Assembly: GCA_946491665.1 (NCBI GenBank)
Contig: CAMLYL010000001.1
Span: 48,267-112,266 of the forward strand
DNA length: 64,000 nt
Direction of reading: 5' to 3'
DNA from: an uncultured Lachnospiraceae bacterium
GTDB lineage: Bacteria; Bacillota; Clostridia; Lachnospirales; Lachnospiraceae
A program made the position numbers and the translations under genes. The notes below the pieces were generated by a model. It made no database searches. It saw only the letters and a program-made list of their open reading frames with translations, and was not told the origin of the DNA. This document shows, in pieces, positions 52,162 through 61,791 of this stretch. Positions within the stretch are counted from its first letter, which is position 1. The number at the start of each line of letters is the position of its first letter.

Positions 52162-54384
52162 TTAATTGTTATCCGCAGGATTTTCTATTTCCTGCACCTG
52201 AGGAACATCTACATCACTTTCCGTTGTATCCGGCATACCTTCCCCGTCCTGCGTAATTCCCGCGGAACCTTCTCTGATCCAGAAAGTCACCTGATCGGAA
52301 CTGCGGAAAATCGTGTTGCTGGATCCTACCTGGCAGACCGTCACGGCGGCGCCGTCCGGAATATCCCCTGCTGCTGCCCGCAGCTCTGTTCCCGAAATAT
52401 ACTCGGTATTGATCTGTGCATCATTCACATAAATCTTGCTCCAGGGCGTAAAGTTCTCTCCTGTAATTACAAGCTCTGTCTGATCCTCACTGTAATCAAT
52501 AGAACTGATGATCACATCCTCCGTTCCCATTACCAGATCGGAAGCAGGATATCTGTCCTCACCGTCATAGGTGAACCGGTCTCCATAAAGGAGATCATAC
52601 TGCAGCAATTCCAGATTCGGCAGGTAACTGTCCGAATTCACAGTTCCATTCTTCATGGCCGACTGATGATAGCTGAAAATTGTTCCTTCATGAATTCCCA
52701 GCTGATCCATCATATAAGCCATCAGCTGATAAGAAGTAAGATCCTGATCCTCCATATCCAGACCGAAATTATTCCATGTCGCATAGGTAGTCTGGAAAAT
52801 ACTTCCATTGTTCATGTCACTGTCTTCCAGTCCCATTGTGGGCAGATGGTCGCCATAAAGAACCAGAAGCGTCTTCTCGTCCCTGGAATTCAGTTCATTC
52901 ACCAGATCACCGATAAACTGATCCACTTCATGCAACTCGTTGATATAATACTCCCACTGATAATTCTCTTCCTCGGTTTCTCCGCCGGTCACTTCAATGG
53001 CCGGATCCTCAAATACCTCGTAGGTCGGATAACTGCCATGACTCTGAACAGTAATCGTGTAAATAAAATCGGACTGATTCTCGGTGGAATCCAGAATCTT
53101 ACCGGTCTCCTCCACCAGAATATCATCCGTGGGCCAGGACTCGATCTCATTATACTCTGTAATGTTCATCAGCTCTTTACTGGTAAAACTGTCAAATCCC
53201 ATCTGAGAAAAAACATCTGCGCGGCTGTAGAAATTGCCGCCATTATTATGTAATGCGTGCGTGCTGTAGCCAACCTGCTTCAGATCGCTTGCCGCACTCT
53301 CACAGGATGTCTCTTTCATAATTGTCTTATAGGGATACTCTCCCAGACCGAAGTACTGGATCCCCATACCGGTGAGAACTTCAAACTCCGTATTGGCCGT
53401 TCCAGCGCCTACCACCGGTACAGTCAGATAGCCGGATGAGTAATTCTCCATCAGACTGCGGAAGTTTGGAATGGGATCCTGGGAATATTCCAGGAAATTC
53501 AGCTCATAAGGATCAATAAATGATTCCAGCTGAACAAAAATAATGTTCGGCAGATCCTCCGTATTCGCTGTGGTCTCCCCCACATCCACGGAGGCATTGA
53601 TCGCATCTATCGTCTCCTCCGAATAATCATTCGGCCGCTGCATTCCGGTGTCCACCACACTGGAAGCAAAGCTGTATACAAATCCATACTCCTCATATCC
53701 CTGCGCCAGATTTCCGAAATAACCCGACAGAATATCAGAATTAATTGCCGCCTTCGTCACAAAAGGAATACTTGCCACACAGGCCGCAAGACCGACCGCA
53801 TTCCGAAGTCTGTGTACCTTTCCTGCAAACTTGGGGCCTTTTATTACCATCAGCACCACAAAAAAAATCACAGCTGCCAGAGCAACAACCGCAACAATCT
53901 CTGCCGCCAGACTCAGGTACTTGCTGTTTTTCATATCCAGCAGATCCCCTACCAGCTTCAGGTCCGTAAAATTAAAGGGCGTCACCCGGTTCGCCAGGAC
54001 ACAGCCGTTGATCACTCCCAGAAGCACCCAGAACACCGTAATAATGATGCGGACCACCGCCCGGCGTTTAAACAGGTATACGATCAGAAGACTGGCCCAG
54101 ATCAAAAACACATTGTATAAAAAGGTCAGCGGGGTGCCGAAAGAAAAGCTCAGAGCAGATGTCAGGGAGTGGCGGGACATCCATTCTATCGCAATGACCA
54201 GTATACACGCCAGCAAAGCATGAAAAAGAAGAGAATACTTGTTTAAAAACTTCACCTTGGGATTTTCAGCCCATTCTGCTGTATTAAATCTGTCGAAAAC
54301 AGAAAACAGCTTTCTCTTTTTTCTGACTCTCTCCGACTCCTGACCTTCTCCCGATTTTTTAAATAATTTTCCAGATAATTTCAT
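52162..54384 (-). CDS. LTA synthase family sulfatase-like membrane enzyme
   Basis: 740 residues from ATG at 54384 (GGAGGAA upstream). A basic N-terminus is followed by about five membrane helices (60-230; NKYSLLFHALLACILVIAIE). An extracellular sulfatase-fold domain starts NIIFVQLESFIDPYELNFLE. The nucleophile Thr is in VVGAGTANTEFEVLTGM, and metal/substrate positions lie in LHNNGGNFYSRADVFSQMGF and LVLYGDHLPTMG. A C-terminal IPT/TIG-like beta domain (about 630-705; ISSIDYSEDQTELVITGENF) is an extra. The family transfers glycerol phosphate from phosphatidylglycerol to build lipoteichoic acid or decorate surface glycans. Monocistronic. Confidence 0.9.
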   Translation of the reverse strand: MKLSGKLFKKSGEGQESERVRKKRKLFSVFDRFNTAEWAENPKVKFLNKYSLLFHALLACILVIAIEWMSRHSLTSALSFSFGTPLTFLYNVFLIWASLLIVYLFKRRAVVRIIITVFWVLLGVINGCVLANRVTPFNFTDLKLVGDLLDMKNSKYLSLAAEIVAVVALAAVIFFVVLMVIKGPKFAGKVHRLRNAVGLAACVASIPFVTKAAINSDILSGYFGNLAQGYEEYGFVYSFASSVVDTGMQRPNDYSEETIDAINASVDVGETTANTEDLPNIIFVQLESFIDPYELNFLEYSQDPIPNFRSLMENYSSGYLTVPVVGAGTANTEFEVLTGMGIQYFGLGEYPYKTIMKETSCESAASDLKQVGYSTHALHNNGGNFYSRADVFSQMGFDSFTSKELMNITEYNEIESWPTDDILVEETGKILDSTENQSDFIYTITVQSHGSYPTYEVFEDPAIEVTGGETEEENYQWEYYINELHEVDQFIGDLVNELNSRDEKTLLVLYGDHLPTMGLEDSDMNNGSIFQTTYATWNNFGLDMEDQDLTSYQLMAYMMDQLGIHEGTIFSYHQSAMKNGTVNSDSYLPNLELLQYDLLYGDRFTYDGEDRYPASDLVMGTEDVIISSIDYSEDQTELVITGENFTPWSKIYVNDAQINTEYISGTELRAAAGDIPDGAAVTVCQVGSSNTIFRSSDQVTFWIREGSAGITQDGEGMPDTTESDVDVPQVQEIENPADNN

Positions 54385-54499
54385 ACAAAGTTCCTCCATC
54401 CGGCTGCGCATCCGGTATATTTGTCCGAGGACAGAAGCGCCGGATATTGTTTATGACAAAGACTCTGAATTGTTACAAATTATTTACATGATGCTGGAA

Positions 54500-54528
54500 A
54501 TATTAGACCTAATTTTTCTAAAAGTCAA
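54500..54528 (-). promoter_or_regulatory. Promoter of the LTA-synthase-like gene
   Basis: Minus strand TTGACT (54528-54523), 17 bases, TAATAT (54505-54500), about 115 bases before the start codon. Confidence 0.68.
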
Positions 54529-54622
54529 TACATTATTTCTTAATTTTTTGTGAATCCTTAAGCTGTGTTCCGCAGTCTGACCGGCTTTGCATATAAAAGC
54601 AGAAACGGCTGCCAGCCGCAGC

Positions 54623-55390
54623 TTAACAGCTGTGTTCTGCCATCATGCGGACAGCTTCTACCGCCGTAATAATCGCGGCTTCCGTGTCATGTACTACCGG
54701 ATTATCCAGCTGAAGCTTCTCCCTTTCCTGATTCGCAACAACCAGGAACACAGATCCGATCCTCACATGAAGATAGGACGCAGCCACAAAAAGCGCCGCA
54801 GACTCCATCTCTGATGCCAGACAGCCCAGACGCTTCCAGGCTTCCCATTTGCTGCACAATTCATAACTGACCGGCATCAGTTCCGGCTCATGCTGTCCGT
54901 AAAAAGAATCCTTGCACTGGACGATCCCCAGATGGTATGGATAACCTTTGCGCTCAGACGCCTCTTTCAGCGCCCCGGCAATTTCAAAATCCGCCACTGC
55001 CGGGAACTCAATGGGCGCATACTCTCTGCTGGTTCCCTCCATACGGACAGCGCCGGTCGCAATTACCAGATCACCGCTTTTTATCTCCGGCTGCATTCCG
55101 CCGCAGGTGCCTACCCGGATAAACGTATCCGCGCCGCAGCGCACCAGTTCCTCCAGCGCAATCGCCGCGGAGGGACCGCCGATCCCCGTCGAAGTTACAC
55201 TGACCTTTTCCCCATTCAGAAACCCTGTATAAGTTGTAAACTCCCTTCGATCCGCGATCAATTCCGCATTGTCAAAATGAGCCGCGATCTTCGCACACCG
55301 CTTCGGATCTCCCGGCAGGATAACATACTTTCCGACATCTTCCTTTCTGATCCCCAGATGGTACTGCACACCATTTTCCGAATACTTCAT
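54623..55390 (-). CDS. udp: Uridine phosphorylase (nucleoside phosphorylase family)
   Basis: 255 residues. NP-I fold signatures are [60 protein letters not shown] and [17 protein letters not shown]. The QxxxR-like specificity region fits uridine phosphorylase rather than PNP, but a broader pyrimidine activity is possible. It splits uridine with phosphate to uracil and ribose-1-phosphate, a salvage reaction. GAGAGGG precedes the ATG. It lies 50 bases after the small gene at 55441-55815 on the same strand, so the two may be co-transcribed. Confidence 0.92.
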   Translation of the reverse strand: MKYSENGVQYHLGIRKEDVGKYVILPGDPKRCAKIAAHFDNAELIADRREFTTYTGFLNGEKVSVTSTGIGGPSAAIALEELVRCGADTFIRVGTCGGMQPEIKSGDLVIATGAVRMEGTSREYAPIEFPAVADFEIAGALKEASERKGYPYHLGIVQCKDSFYGQHEPELMPVSYELCSKWEAWKRLGCLASEMESAALFVAASYLHVRIGSVFLVVANQEREKLQLDNPVVHDTEAAIITAVEAVRMMAEHSC

Positions 55391-55440
55391 ATATCTGCCC
55401 TCTCTTTCTGTCTCAATCAGAAAAAAACGCCCTCGCGTTT

Positions 55441-55815
55441 TCAGATTTTCTCCAGCGGATTGGAAACTACCAGTTCAAAGACACCGTCGGCATTCTCCAA
55501 TAACAGAATATAATCCTCCACTGCCGCATACTCCTTTATATATCCTTTGATCGTCTCCAGCGGATTTTCCGCACTGAACGCAAGTCCCTCGCCTGCAATA
55601 TATGCCAGATATCCGGTTTCATGGTTCGTGATCAGATAGGCCGTTACCTGTGCCTGCCCATTCGTTTCAAACATAATCTTCTGCAGATATTCTGCTGCAA
55701 ACTGCTGTGCCTGCTGCAGAGACATCCCTGTTTCTCCCTCATAATCCGTCACTGCATTATAGGACGCTGCCAGTCCAAGCTCCTCAAGATACGTTTTTGC
55801 CTGTGATTCTGTCAT
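55441..55815 (-). CDS. Conserved-looking small protein of unknown function
   Basis: 124 residues with GGAGGA before the ATG. The first half is helical ([20 protein letters not shown] and [18 protein letters not shown]). The second half is beta-rich with [20 protein letters not shown] and [20 protein letters not shown]. No motif, signal peptide or membrane helix is evident. It is a good candidate for a real cytoplasmic gene because of codon quality, ribosome-binding site and promoter (extended -10). I do not recognise a family. Co-transcription with the uridine phosphorylase gene is possible. Confidence 0.7.
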   Translation of the reverse strand: MTESQAKTYLEELGLAASYNAVTDYEGETGMSLQQAQQFAAEYLQKIMFETNGQAQVTAYLITNHETGYLAYIAGEGLAFSAENPLETIKGYIKEYAAVEDYILLLENADGVFELVVSNPLEKI

Positions 55816-55894
55816 AATTCATTCCTCCGTTTCTTCCGGCAAACATATAACCATATTTATTGACCCCGAAAACAACTCGCCAAATAGTCTGATA

Positions 55895-55942
55895 TTACGC
55901 GCACTGGGCCAGATAACTATTCACACCAGTGCCCATATTATA
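55895..55942 (-). promoter_or_regulatory. Extended -10 promoter and inverted repeat before the 55815 gene
   Basis: Minus strand TGGTATAAT (TATAAT at 55942-55937) followed by GCACTGG...CCAGTGC (55934-55895), an inverted repeat spanning the start point that may be an operator or leader hairpin. Confidence 0.5.
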
Positions 55943-55981
55943 CCACTGTAATTCGGAAAATGGGAAATAAATAACCGCGGA

Positions 55982-56034
55982 TTGACTTGTTTTTTTTGAA
56001 GTTGTATAATATTAACACAAATTAGTTTTGACTA
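55982..56034 (+). promoter_or_regulatory. Promoter of the HMA-protein gene with an iron-box-like site
   Basis: TTGACT (55982-55987), 17 bases, TATAAT (56005-56010). Just downstream is TTAGTTTTGACTA (56022-56034), resembling the TTAGTTAGAACTAA site before the flavodoxin operon. Confidence 0.6.
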
Positions 56035-56065
56035 TTTCAAAATATGTTTAAAGGAGACTCTGATC

Positions 56066-56434
56066 ATGATTGCAACCATTATTATTGTCATTGTTATTGC
56101 AGTTATTCTCACTGCCACAATTATCTCTTACCGCAGAAAGCTGACGCAGGGCTGCTGCGGTGCAGGCGGCGATTCTGTTGAAAAAATCAGCACAGCAGAT
56201 AAAAATCCCACAGATTATCCTTTTCAGTACATCATCTCGATCGAAGGCATGACCTGCAAAAACTGTGCGGCAAGAATCGAAAACAAATTCAACCAGACGG
56301 AAAATTATCTGGCAAAAGTCAATCTGCATAAACATTCGGCTCTTATCCGCTCGAAAACGGATGTCACTGACGGCGATCTGAAATCCATCACAGCAAAAGC
56401 CGGATATCATATTACATCCATTCAGAGGTTCTGA
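56066..56434 (+). CDS. Membrane-anchored heavy-metal-associated (HMA) domain protein
   Basis: 122 residues. An N-terminal membrane helix (MIATIIIVIVIAVILTATII) is followed by RRKLTQGCCGAGGDS, a Cys-rich stretch. An HMA domain lies at about 53-120 with the metal-binding loop IEGMTCKNCAARIENKF. The design, a one-helix anchor with a Cu-chaperone-like domain, fits handing metal to or from a membrane transporter. AAGGAG precedes the ATG. It is convergent with the feo operon and the small FeoB-associated Cys-rich protein. Copper is the usual ligand of GMTCxxC; iron or zinc is less likely. Confidence 0.85.
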   Translation: MIATIIIVIVIAVILTATIISYRRKLTQGCCGAGGDSVEKISTADKNPTDYPFQYIISIEGMTCKNCAARIENKFNQTENYLAKVNLHKHSALIRSKTDVTDGDLKSITAKAGYHITSIQRF

Positions 56435-56574
56435 ATTCTGCTGATTTTCACAGAAAACACCGTTTCCTGTGAAACGAAAAGTATCAGGCGGGGAAACTTT
56501 CAAAAATCAGTTTCTCCCGCCTGCATAATCCAGAAATTCTATATTATACTTTCTTCCCGATCAGATATCGGAAC

Positions 56575-56736
56575 TCATTCATGACAGCCTCCGCAGCCAT
56601 TACAGCCGCCGCTGCAATGAGAGCACCCGCCGCTGCAGCTGATCTTTCCTTTATGGTGAATCTTATCATCAATGAGATACCACACGGCCAGACCCACGCC
56701 GCCAAATACAATAACTGCCGCAATTACTGTTGCCAT
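56575..56736 (-). CDS. FeoB-associated Cys-rich membrane protein
   Basis: 53 residues, a short gene found by direct translation. It has one membrane helix (MATVIAAVIVFGGVGLAVWY), then a basic stretch and the Cys/Gly-rich tail SCSGGCSHCSGGCNGCGG. AAAGGAATG lies before the ATG. It follows feoB on the same strand and matches the small FeoB-associated proteins of Clostridia, thought to help ferrous iron transport at the membrane. The tail probably binds metal or an Fe-S species. Confidence 0.85.
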   Translation of the reverse strand: MATVIAAVIVFGGVGLAVWYLIDDKIHHKGKISCSGGCSHCSGGCNGCGGCHE

Positions 56737-56865
56737 GATATCATTCCTTTCCATACACAGTCTATATCCGGGTATACCTGGCAGATTTCTCTATATTCCG
56801 TTCTTCTGCCGTTTCCGATATTACTATTATATCCTATCTTTTTCTTCTGTACCAGCCCCAAAATC

Positions 56866-59022
56866 TTACGCAGTTACCTTACTGCCCATATTTTCTCCAT
56901 ACCGATTTCTGCGGAACAGCATATAGAGGAAACCAATCAGGGCAATAACTGCAACCACAACTCCAACCGGATGGGGATTCCCTGAAATCGCGCTTCCCAG
57001 CTGATACACAACCATGGAAACCACCCATGCCAGACTGCACTGATAACCAATTGCAGCCCAGAACCATCTGGTATTATTCATCTCCCGCTTAATTGCGCCC
57101 ATGGCCGCAAAGCAGGGAGCACACAACAGGTTGAAGATCATGAAGCTGTATGCAGCCAGGGGTGTGTACGCAGCCTGAAGAGCAGTCCAGACTTCCGCGC
57201 CATTCTCCGATACTTCCGAGAATCCACCATAAAGAACACCAAAGGTACTTACTACATTCTCTTTTGCAATCAGACCGGTAACCGTTGCTACTGTCGCTCT
57301 CCAGTCTCCGAAGCCGTTTGGACGGAAAATAATGCACACTGCGTTGCCGATGGCAGCAAGGATAGACTGATCTGAACTCTCAACCATACCGAATCCATCA
57401 GCAGTCATGCCGAATCCCTGCAGGAACCACAGTAATACTGCGGAAGCAAGAATGATGGTGCCGGCACGTTTAATAAAGGACCAGCCGCGCTCCCAGGTGG
57501 GCCGGAGAATTGATCCGATGGTTGGAACGTGATAAGCCGGAAGTTCCATAACAAAGGGAGACGCCTCACCGGCAAAAGGTTTTGTCTTTTTTAACATAAT
57601 ACCGGAGCAAACGATCGCCGCAATTCCAATAAAATAAGCAGATACAGATACCAAAGCCTGATGGGAGGGAAACATCGCTCCCGCGATCAGAGCGATGATC
57701 GGCATCTTCGCACCGCAGGGCATAAAGGTTGTTGTCATAACAGTCATGCGGCGGTCTCTCTCATTCTCAATCGTACGGGAAGCCATAACGCCGGGAACGC
57801 CGCATCCAACACCGATCAACATCGGGATAAAGGACTTTCCGGAAAGACCAAATCTGCGGAACACACGGTCAAGCACGAACGCCACACGAGCCATATATCC
57901 GATCTGCTCCAGCAGAGACAGCATCAGGAACAAAAGCAGCATCTGGGGCACAAAACCGAGCACAGCGCCAACGCCGCCGACAATACCATCATTGATCAGT
58001 CCCGACAGCCAGGGGGCCACGCCTGCATTGTCCAGAGCAGTTCCCAGATTTCCACAGATCCACTCTCCAAAAAGCGTATCATTAGTGAATCCTGTCAGCC
58101 AGTCACCAAGAGATCTCATTGCCACCCAGAATACCAGGAACATAACTCCCGCGAAAATCGGAAGTCCCAGAATACGATTGGTTACAATACGGTCAATTTT
58201 ATCCGAAATTGTCAGATCATGAAGCGCCGCCTTTTTGTGTACGGTGTTATCACAAAGTCTGCTGATATATGCATATCTCTGGTTGGTGATAATACTTTCC
58301 GCATCATCATCCAGCTCTTTCTCACACTCTGCAATGTGCTCCTCAATATGCTCCATCAGGTCAGCCGGGAAATTCAGCTCCTCCTGGATCCTGGAATCAC
58401 GCTCAAACAGCTTCATGGCATACCAGCGAAGATTCTCCTTCGACACTTTTGTCTCAATGGACTCTTCAATATGGGCGATGGCATGCTCCACGCTTCCCGT
58501 AAATACATGCAGCGGCTCTTTAAACTTACCGGACTTTGCAGCCGCTACAGCTTTCTCAGCAGCTTCAAATCCGCCCTCACCTTTCAGGGCGCTGATTTCA
58601 ACCACATCACATCCAAGCTGTTCCCCGATCTTCTTTACATCAATCTTATCGCCGTTTTTGCGGACGATATCCATCATGTTGACAGCAATTACAGTGGGGA
58701 TTCCCAGCTCCATCAGCTGTGTGGTCAGATAAAGGTTACGCTCAAAATTAGTTCCGTCTACAATATTCAGAATCGCGTCCGGACGCTCATTTACCAGATA
58801 TGTACGGGACACTACTTCCTCCAGCGTGTAAGGCGAAAGGGAATAAATACCAGGAAGATCCTGGATAATCACCTCGCCCTTATGGCCTTTCAGTTTTCCC
58901 TCTTTCTTCTCTACGGTTACGCCCGGCCAGTTGCCAACATACTGCGCGCTTCCCGTGAGCTGGTTAAATAATGTCGTTTTACCACAGTTGGGATTTCCCG
59001 CAAGTGCAATTTTAATGCTCAT
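56866..59022 (-). CDS. feoB: Ferrous iron transporter B
   Basis: 718 residues. The N-terminal G domain shows LAGNPNCGKTTLFNQLTGSA (G1), GVTVEKKEG (G2), DLPGIYSLSPYTLEE (G3) and AVNMMDI (G4), followed by a GDI-like helical part. About ten membrane helices hold two Gate motifs (GFVPQMLLLFLMLSLLEQIG; FVMELPAYHVPTIGSILRPT) with conserved Cys residues in GVGCGVPGVMASRTIENERD and LLCAPCFAAMGA. AAAGGAG precedes the ATG. It is in an operon with two feoA genes upstream and the Cys-rich protein downstream, under an iron-box-like promoter. Confidence 0.97.
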   Translation of the reverse strand: MSIKIALAGNPNCGKTTLFNQLTGSAQYVGNWPGVTVEKKEGKLKGHKGEVIIQDLPGIYSLSPYTLEEVVSRTYLVNERPDAILNIVDGTNFERNLYLTTQLMELGIPTVIAVNMMDIVRKNGDKIDVKKIGEQLGCDVVEISALKGEGGFEAAEKAVAAAKSGKFKEPLHVFTGSVEHAIAHIEESIETKVSKENLRWYAMKLFERDSRIQEELNFPADLMEHIEEHIAECEKELDDDAESIITNQRYAYISRLCDNTVHKKAALHDLTISDKIDRIVTNRILGLPIFAGVMFLVFWVAMRSLGDWLTGFTNDTLFGEWICGNLGTALDNAGVAPWLSGLINDGIVGGVGAVLGFVPQMLLLFLMLSLLEQIGYMARVAFVLDRVFRRFGLSGKSFIPMLIGVGCGVPGVMASRTIENERDRRMTVMTTTFMPCGAKMPIIALIAGAMFPSHQALVSVSAYFIGIAAIVCSGIMLKKTKPFAGEASPFVMELPAYHVPTIGSILRPTWERGWSFIKRAGTIILASAVLLWFLQGFGMTADGFGMVESSDQSILAAIGNAVCIIFRPNGFGDWRATVATVTGLIAKENVVSTFGVLYGGFSEVSENGAEVWTALQAAYTPLAAYSFMIFNLLCAPCFAAMGAIKREMNNTRWFWAAIGYQCSLAWVVSMVVYQLGSAISGNPHPVGVVVAVIALIGFLYMLFRRNRYGENMGSKVTA

Positions 59023-59155
59023 CTCAATCTCCTTTCCACTGCCCTCCGGAGGGGCATTTTTCTTTTTGCCGCGAATTTATACATCATAACTCTTATTTGC
59101 TTTAAAAAAACTTTTATTAGTCGTGAATAACCATAGGCAAAAAAAATAATTTCCT

Positions 59156-59380
59156 TTATTCCATGATTTCAATCATCTCGGCATCAGCTTTGCGGATACT
59201 CAGCTCATACCCTCGTACATTTAATTCAATAGGATCCCCAAGAGGCGCCACTTTTCTGATCTTGACCTCTACACCTTTGGTAATTCCCATATCCATAATA
59301 CGACGTTTCACCGGTCCTTCACCATGCAGACGTTTTACAACCGCCACGCCGTTCACCGGCACATCTTTCAGTGTTTTCAT
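59156..59380 (-). CDS. feoA: FeoA domain protein (second copy)
   Basis: 74 residues from ATG at 59380 (AAGGGAG upstream). The SH3-like FeoA fold reads KTLKDVPVNGVAVVKRLHGE, GPVKRRIMDMGITKGVEVKI, RKVAPLGDPIELNVRGYELS. FeoA is a small cytoplasmic partner that binds FeoB. It lies between the first feoA and feoB. Two separate FeoA proteins in one operon are common in Firmicutes and may form a heterocomplex. Confidence 0.95.
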   Translation of the reverse strand: MKTLKDVPVNGVAVVKRLHGEGPVKRRIMDMGITKGVEVKIRKVAPLGDPIELNVRGYELSIRKADAEMIEIME

Positions 59381-59451
59381 AGTCTCTCCCTTCCTCTGAC
59401 TTAAACCTGCTTCCAATTCTTCATATACTCCGGAGAATTCTGTTTACTGCA

Positions 59452-59664
59452 TCAGACCATAATGCGATTTGCCATTGTCCTGTCAAGCGCGATTCGGCTG
59501 TCTTTTACCTGGACAATCAGATTTCCGCCAACTTCACTTACGACCTTGACAGCTTCTTCCACCACCAGTCCCAGCTCTGCCAGATGCTGGCGAATCTCAT
59601 CCTTTCCTGTAATCTTTTTGATCACAACTATCTCTCCCGCTTTTGTCATCGATAAAGGCATCAT
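59452..59664 (-). CDS. feoA: FeoA domain protein (first copy)
   Basis: 70 residues from ATG at 59664, seven bases after GGGAGGA. The sequence PLSMTKAGEIVVIKKITGKD, EIRQHLAELGLVVEEAVKVV, NLIVQVKDSRIALDRTMANR is the shorter FeoA type with the SRIALDR signature. First gene of the feo operon, under the promoter with GGTTAG/CTAAC sites. Confidence 0.95.
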   Translation of the reverse strand: MMPLSMTKAGEIVVIKKITGKDEIRQHLAELGLVVEEAVKVVSEVGGNLIVQVKDSRIALDRTMANRIMV

Positions 59665-59719
59665 AAACACTTCCTCCCAAGTCTTCCATCAGCATAGCAG
59701 TTTTGCCACACTATATTTT

Positions 59720-59779
59720 GTTAGATATTTCTAACCACTTGACATCTGTGAGTTTACCACTGCTAACCAGTGATGTCAA
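59720..59779 (-). promoter_or_regulatory. Promoter and iron-box-like operators of the feo operon
   Basis: Minus strand TTGACA (59779-59774), 17 bases, TAAACT (59756-59751). GGTTAGCAGTGGTAAAC overlaps the -10 (59768-59752), and the palindrome GGTTAGAAATATCTAAC lies just downstream (59736-59720). TTAG/CTAA half-sites recall DtxR/IdeR boxes, and the same architecture recurs before the flavodoxin operon. Confidence 0.68.
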
Positions 59780-59815
59780 TCCCTTTTGGGAAACTTTCTC
59801 AAAAAAGATCCGGAA

Positions 59816-61021
59816 TTATATCCCGGATCTTACCTCGTTTGATGCTTTCTTCTTTCTTAAAATTAACAGCCCAGCCACCATCAGCACCGCAAAAGCGGTT
59901 CCAAACAGGAATCCTGCCTGAAGATCGTCCCCCATCCGGGAAGAAATCGCTCCCACAATTGCAGGACCGGCCCCGCAGCCCACGTCACCCGCCAGAGCCA
60001 GCATACCGAACAAAGCCGTTCCTCCCCTGGGAAGCATCCGCGCAGCATGCGTAAAGGTTCCCGGCCACATGACACCGGTAGAAAATCCCGCCACAGAACA
60101 CGCAATCAGTGCGACAGCCGGAACCGAAACCAATCCCAGTACCAGATAACATCCCGCGCACAAAACGGCACAGAACATCATAAATCCCCAGAGATATTTA
60201 TCATTGCCCCGTTTCCCGTACCAGGTCCGCTCTGCGCCTTTCAGAGCGGCAAACAGACAGGGTCCGAGAAGATCCCCGACTGCCTTTGTTACATGCAGTC
60301 CCTCCTCTGCAAAATTGGACGCCCACTGGGCGATGCCCATCTCGCAGGAGCCTGCACAAAACATAAACAGAATCATCAGCCAGAAGGATCCGTTCCCGGC
60401 CAGATCCTTAAAGGTCATCCTTTCCTCTTCTGCCACCAGCTCGAACATGGGAACCAGCAAGAAATAAATGGCGTTAATCAGCGGAAGCACGGCCCAGATA
60501 CAGGCCAATACCCGCCAGTTTTCAATTCCCGCCGCCCTAAAAAAAGCCGTGGAACCAAGAATCACGATCACACTGCCCCAACAGTAGAAAGAATGCAGCA
60601 TACTCACAGCTTTATCTTTTCTTTCAATCGGACAGGCCTGTACAATCGGTGTCAGCAGTACTTCTGTCAGACCGCCGCCGCATCCATATATAACTACGGC
60701 AGTCACAAGTCCGGCATAAGGATTCGCAAACAGATCCGGCAGAAAAGCCAGCCCCGCAATACCTATGGCAATCAGGATCTGCGCCGTCACCACACATCTG
60801 CGGTATCCGATCTTATCCGCGAAACCGGACGCCAGAAAATCCAGCACGATCTGCGCCACAAAATTCACAGCAATCAGAAATGATATCTGAGCCAGTGATA
60901 CTTCATATGTATTTTGAAATGTTACAAACAACAGCGGCGCAAACGTATTCACCATAGACTGTATAACATAGCCCAGAGAAGAAGCCCGCACCGTATGTTT
61001 TGTATCTGTCAGCCGTCTCAT
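59816..61021 (-). CDS. MFS transporter
   Basis: 401 residues with about 12 membrane helices. SLGYVIQSMVNTFAPLLFVT starts the N-terminal half; GFADKIGYRRCV holds the motif A-like loop; CGGGLTEVLLTPIVQACPIE lies mid-protein and GFSTGVMWPGTFTHAARMLP in the C-terminal half. The closest general type is the sugar/FucP- or YfkF-like MFS group. GAGGGG precedes the ATG. A terminator hairpin (AAGATCCGGG...CCGGATCTT plus T-run) overlaps its last codons. Substrate unknown; it lies between feo and moaC without clear linkage to either. Confidence 0.88.
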   Translation of the reverse strand: MRRLTDTKHTVRASSLGYVIQSMVNTFAPLLFVTFQNTYEVSLAQISFLIAVNFVAQIVLDFLASGFADKIGYRRCVVTAQILIAIGIAGLAFLPDLFANPYAGLVTAVVIYGCGGGLTEVLLTPIVQACPIERKDKAVSMLHSFYCWGSVIVILGSTAFFRAAGIENWRVLACIWAVLPLINAIYFLLVPMFELVAEEERMTFKDLAGNGSFWLMILFMFCAGSCEMGIAQWASNFAEEGLHVTKAVGDLLGPCLFAALKGAERTWYGKRGNDKYLWGFMMFCAVLCAGCYLVLGLVSVPAVALIACSVAGFSTGVMWPGTFTHAARMLPRGGTALFGMLALAGDVGCGAGPAIVGAISSRMGDDLQAGFLFGTAFAVLMVAGLLILRKKKASNEVRSGI

Positions 61022-61087
61022 TTTCCATCCCCTCTTTCACGCTGAAAGGGAGTCACTGCGTCTCCGCCAATGACTCCACCCTTACAT

Positions 61088-61567
61088 TTATTTTTTTCTC
61101 ACAAAATGACCTGATTTTCCGCCATCCTTCTCGATCAGCATAATATCCCGGATCACCATAGCCCGGTCCACTGCCTTACACATGTCATAGATAGTCAGAA
61201 GCGCAGCGGCCACTGCATTCAGCGCCTCCATCTCAATTCCTGTCTTTCCGGTAGTCTTTACTGAGGCTACAGCCTCAATCTCGGATGTCCCGGGATAAAT
61301 CTCGAAATGAATATCCACTCCGGTAAGCAGAAGGGGATGACACATGGGAATTGTCTCCCAGGTCTTTTTTGCGGCCATGATCCCGGCCACCTGCGCCACC
61401 GCCAGTACATCGCCCTTTTTTATCTTCTGTCCGGTAATCATTTCCAGAGTCTCCGGCTCCATCTGAATCCGTCCGGACGCTACGCCGATCCGCTCCGTAT
61501 CCGCCTTGCCGGAAACATCAACCATCTTCGCCCGGCCCTGATCATTAATATGTGTTAATTCTGACAT
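61088..61567 (-). CDS. moaC: Cyclic pyranopterin monophosphate synthase
   Basis: 159 residues from ATG at 61567 (AGGAGG upstream), the normal MoaC length. Signatures are [59 protein letters not shown] and [20 protein letters not shown]. It forms cPMP with MoaA, the first stage of molybdopterin synthesis. No moaA or moaE is nearby. The cofactor would serve the molybdopterin oxidoreductase whose start is at the left edge of the window. Confidence 0.96.
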   Translation of the reverse strand: MSELTHINDQGRAKMVDVSGKADTERIGVASGRIQMEPETLEMITGQKIKKGDVLAVAQVAGIMAAKKTWETIPMCHPLLLTGVDIHFEIYPGTSEIEAVASVKTTGKTGIEMEALNAVAAALLTIYDMCKAVDRAMVIRDIMLIEKDGGKSGHFVRKK

Positions 61568-61731
61568 ATTCTGCCTCCTGTCATCTGTGGATTTATAATA
61601 TAAACGTAAATCCACGCTCTCTGTTCTTTATTATATAGGACAGGCAGTAATTTTGTCATTCAAAATCGGCATAAATTAATCCTATTTATCTTACATTATG
61701 CGAACAGAATCTGTCATATCATGCATAATCG

Positions 61732-61760
61732 TTGATTTTCCGGGAGCCTTTTTATATAAT
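61732..61760 (+). promoter_or_regulatory. Promoter of the radical SAM gene
   Basis: TTGATT (61732-61737), 17 bases, TATAAT (61755-61760), 32 bases before the start codon. An upstream in-frame ATG at 61732 lies inside the -35 and is not the start. Confidence 0.75.
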
Positions 61761-61791
61761 AATAAAAATCTATTTGAAAAGAGGAACCACC

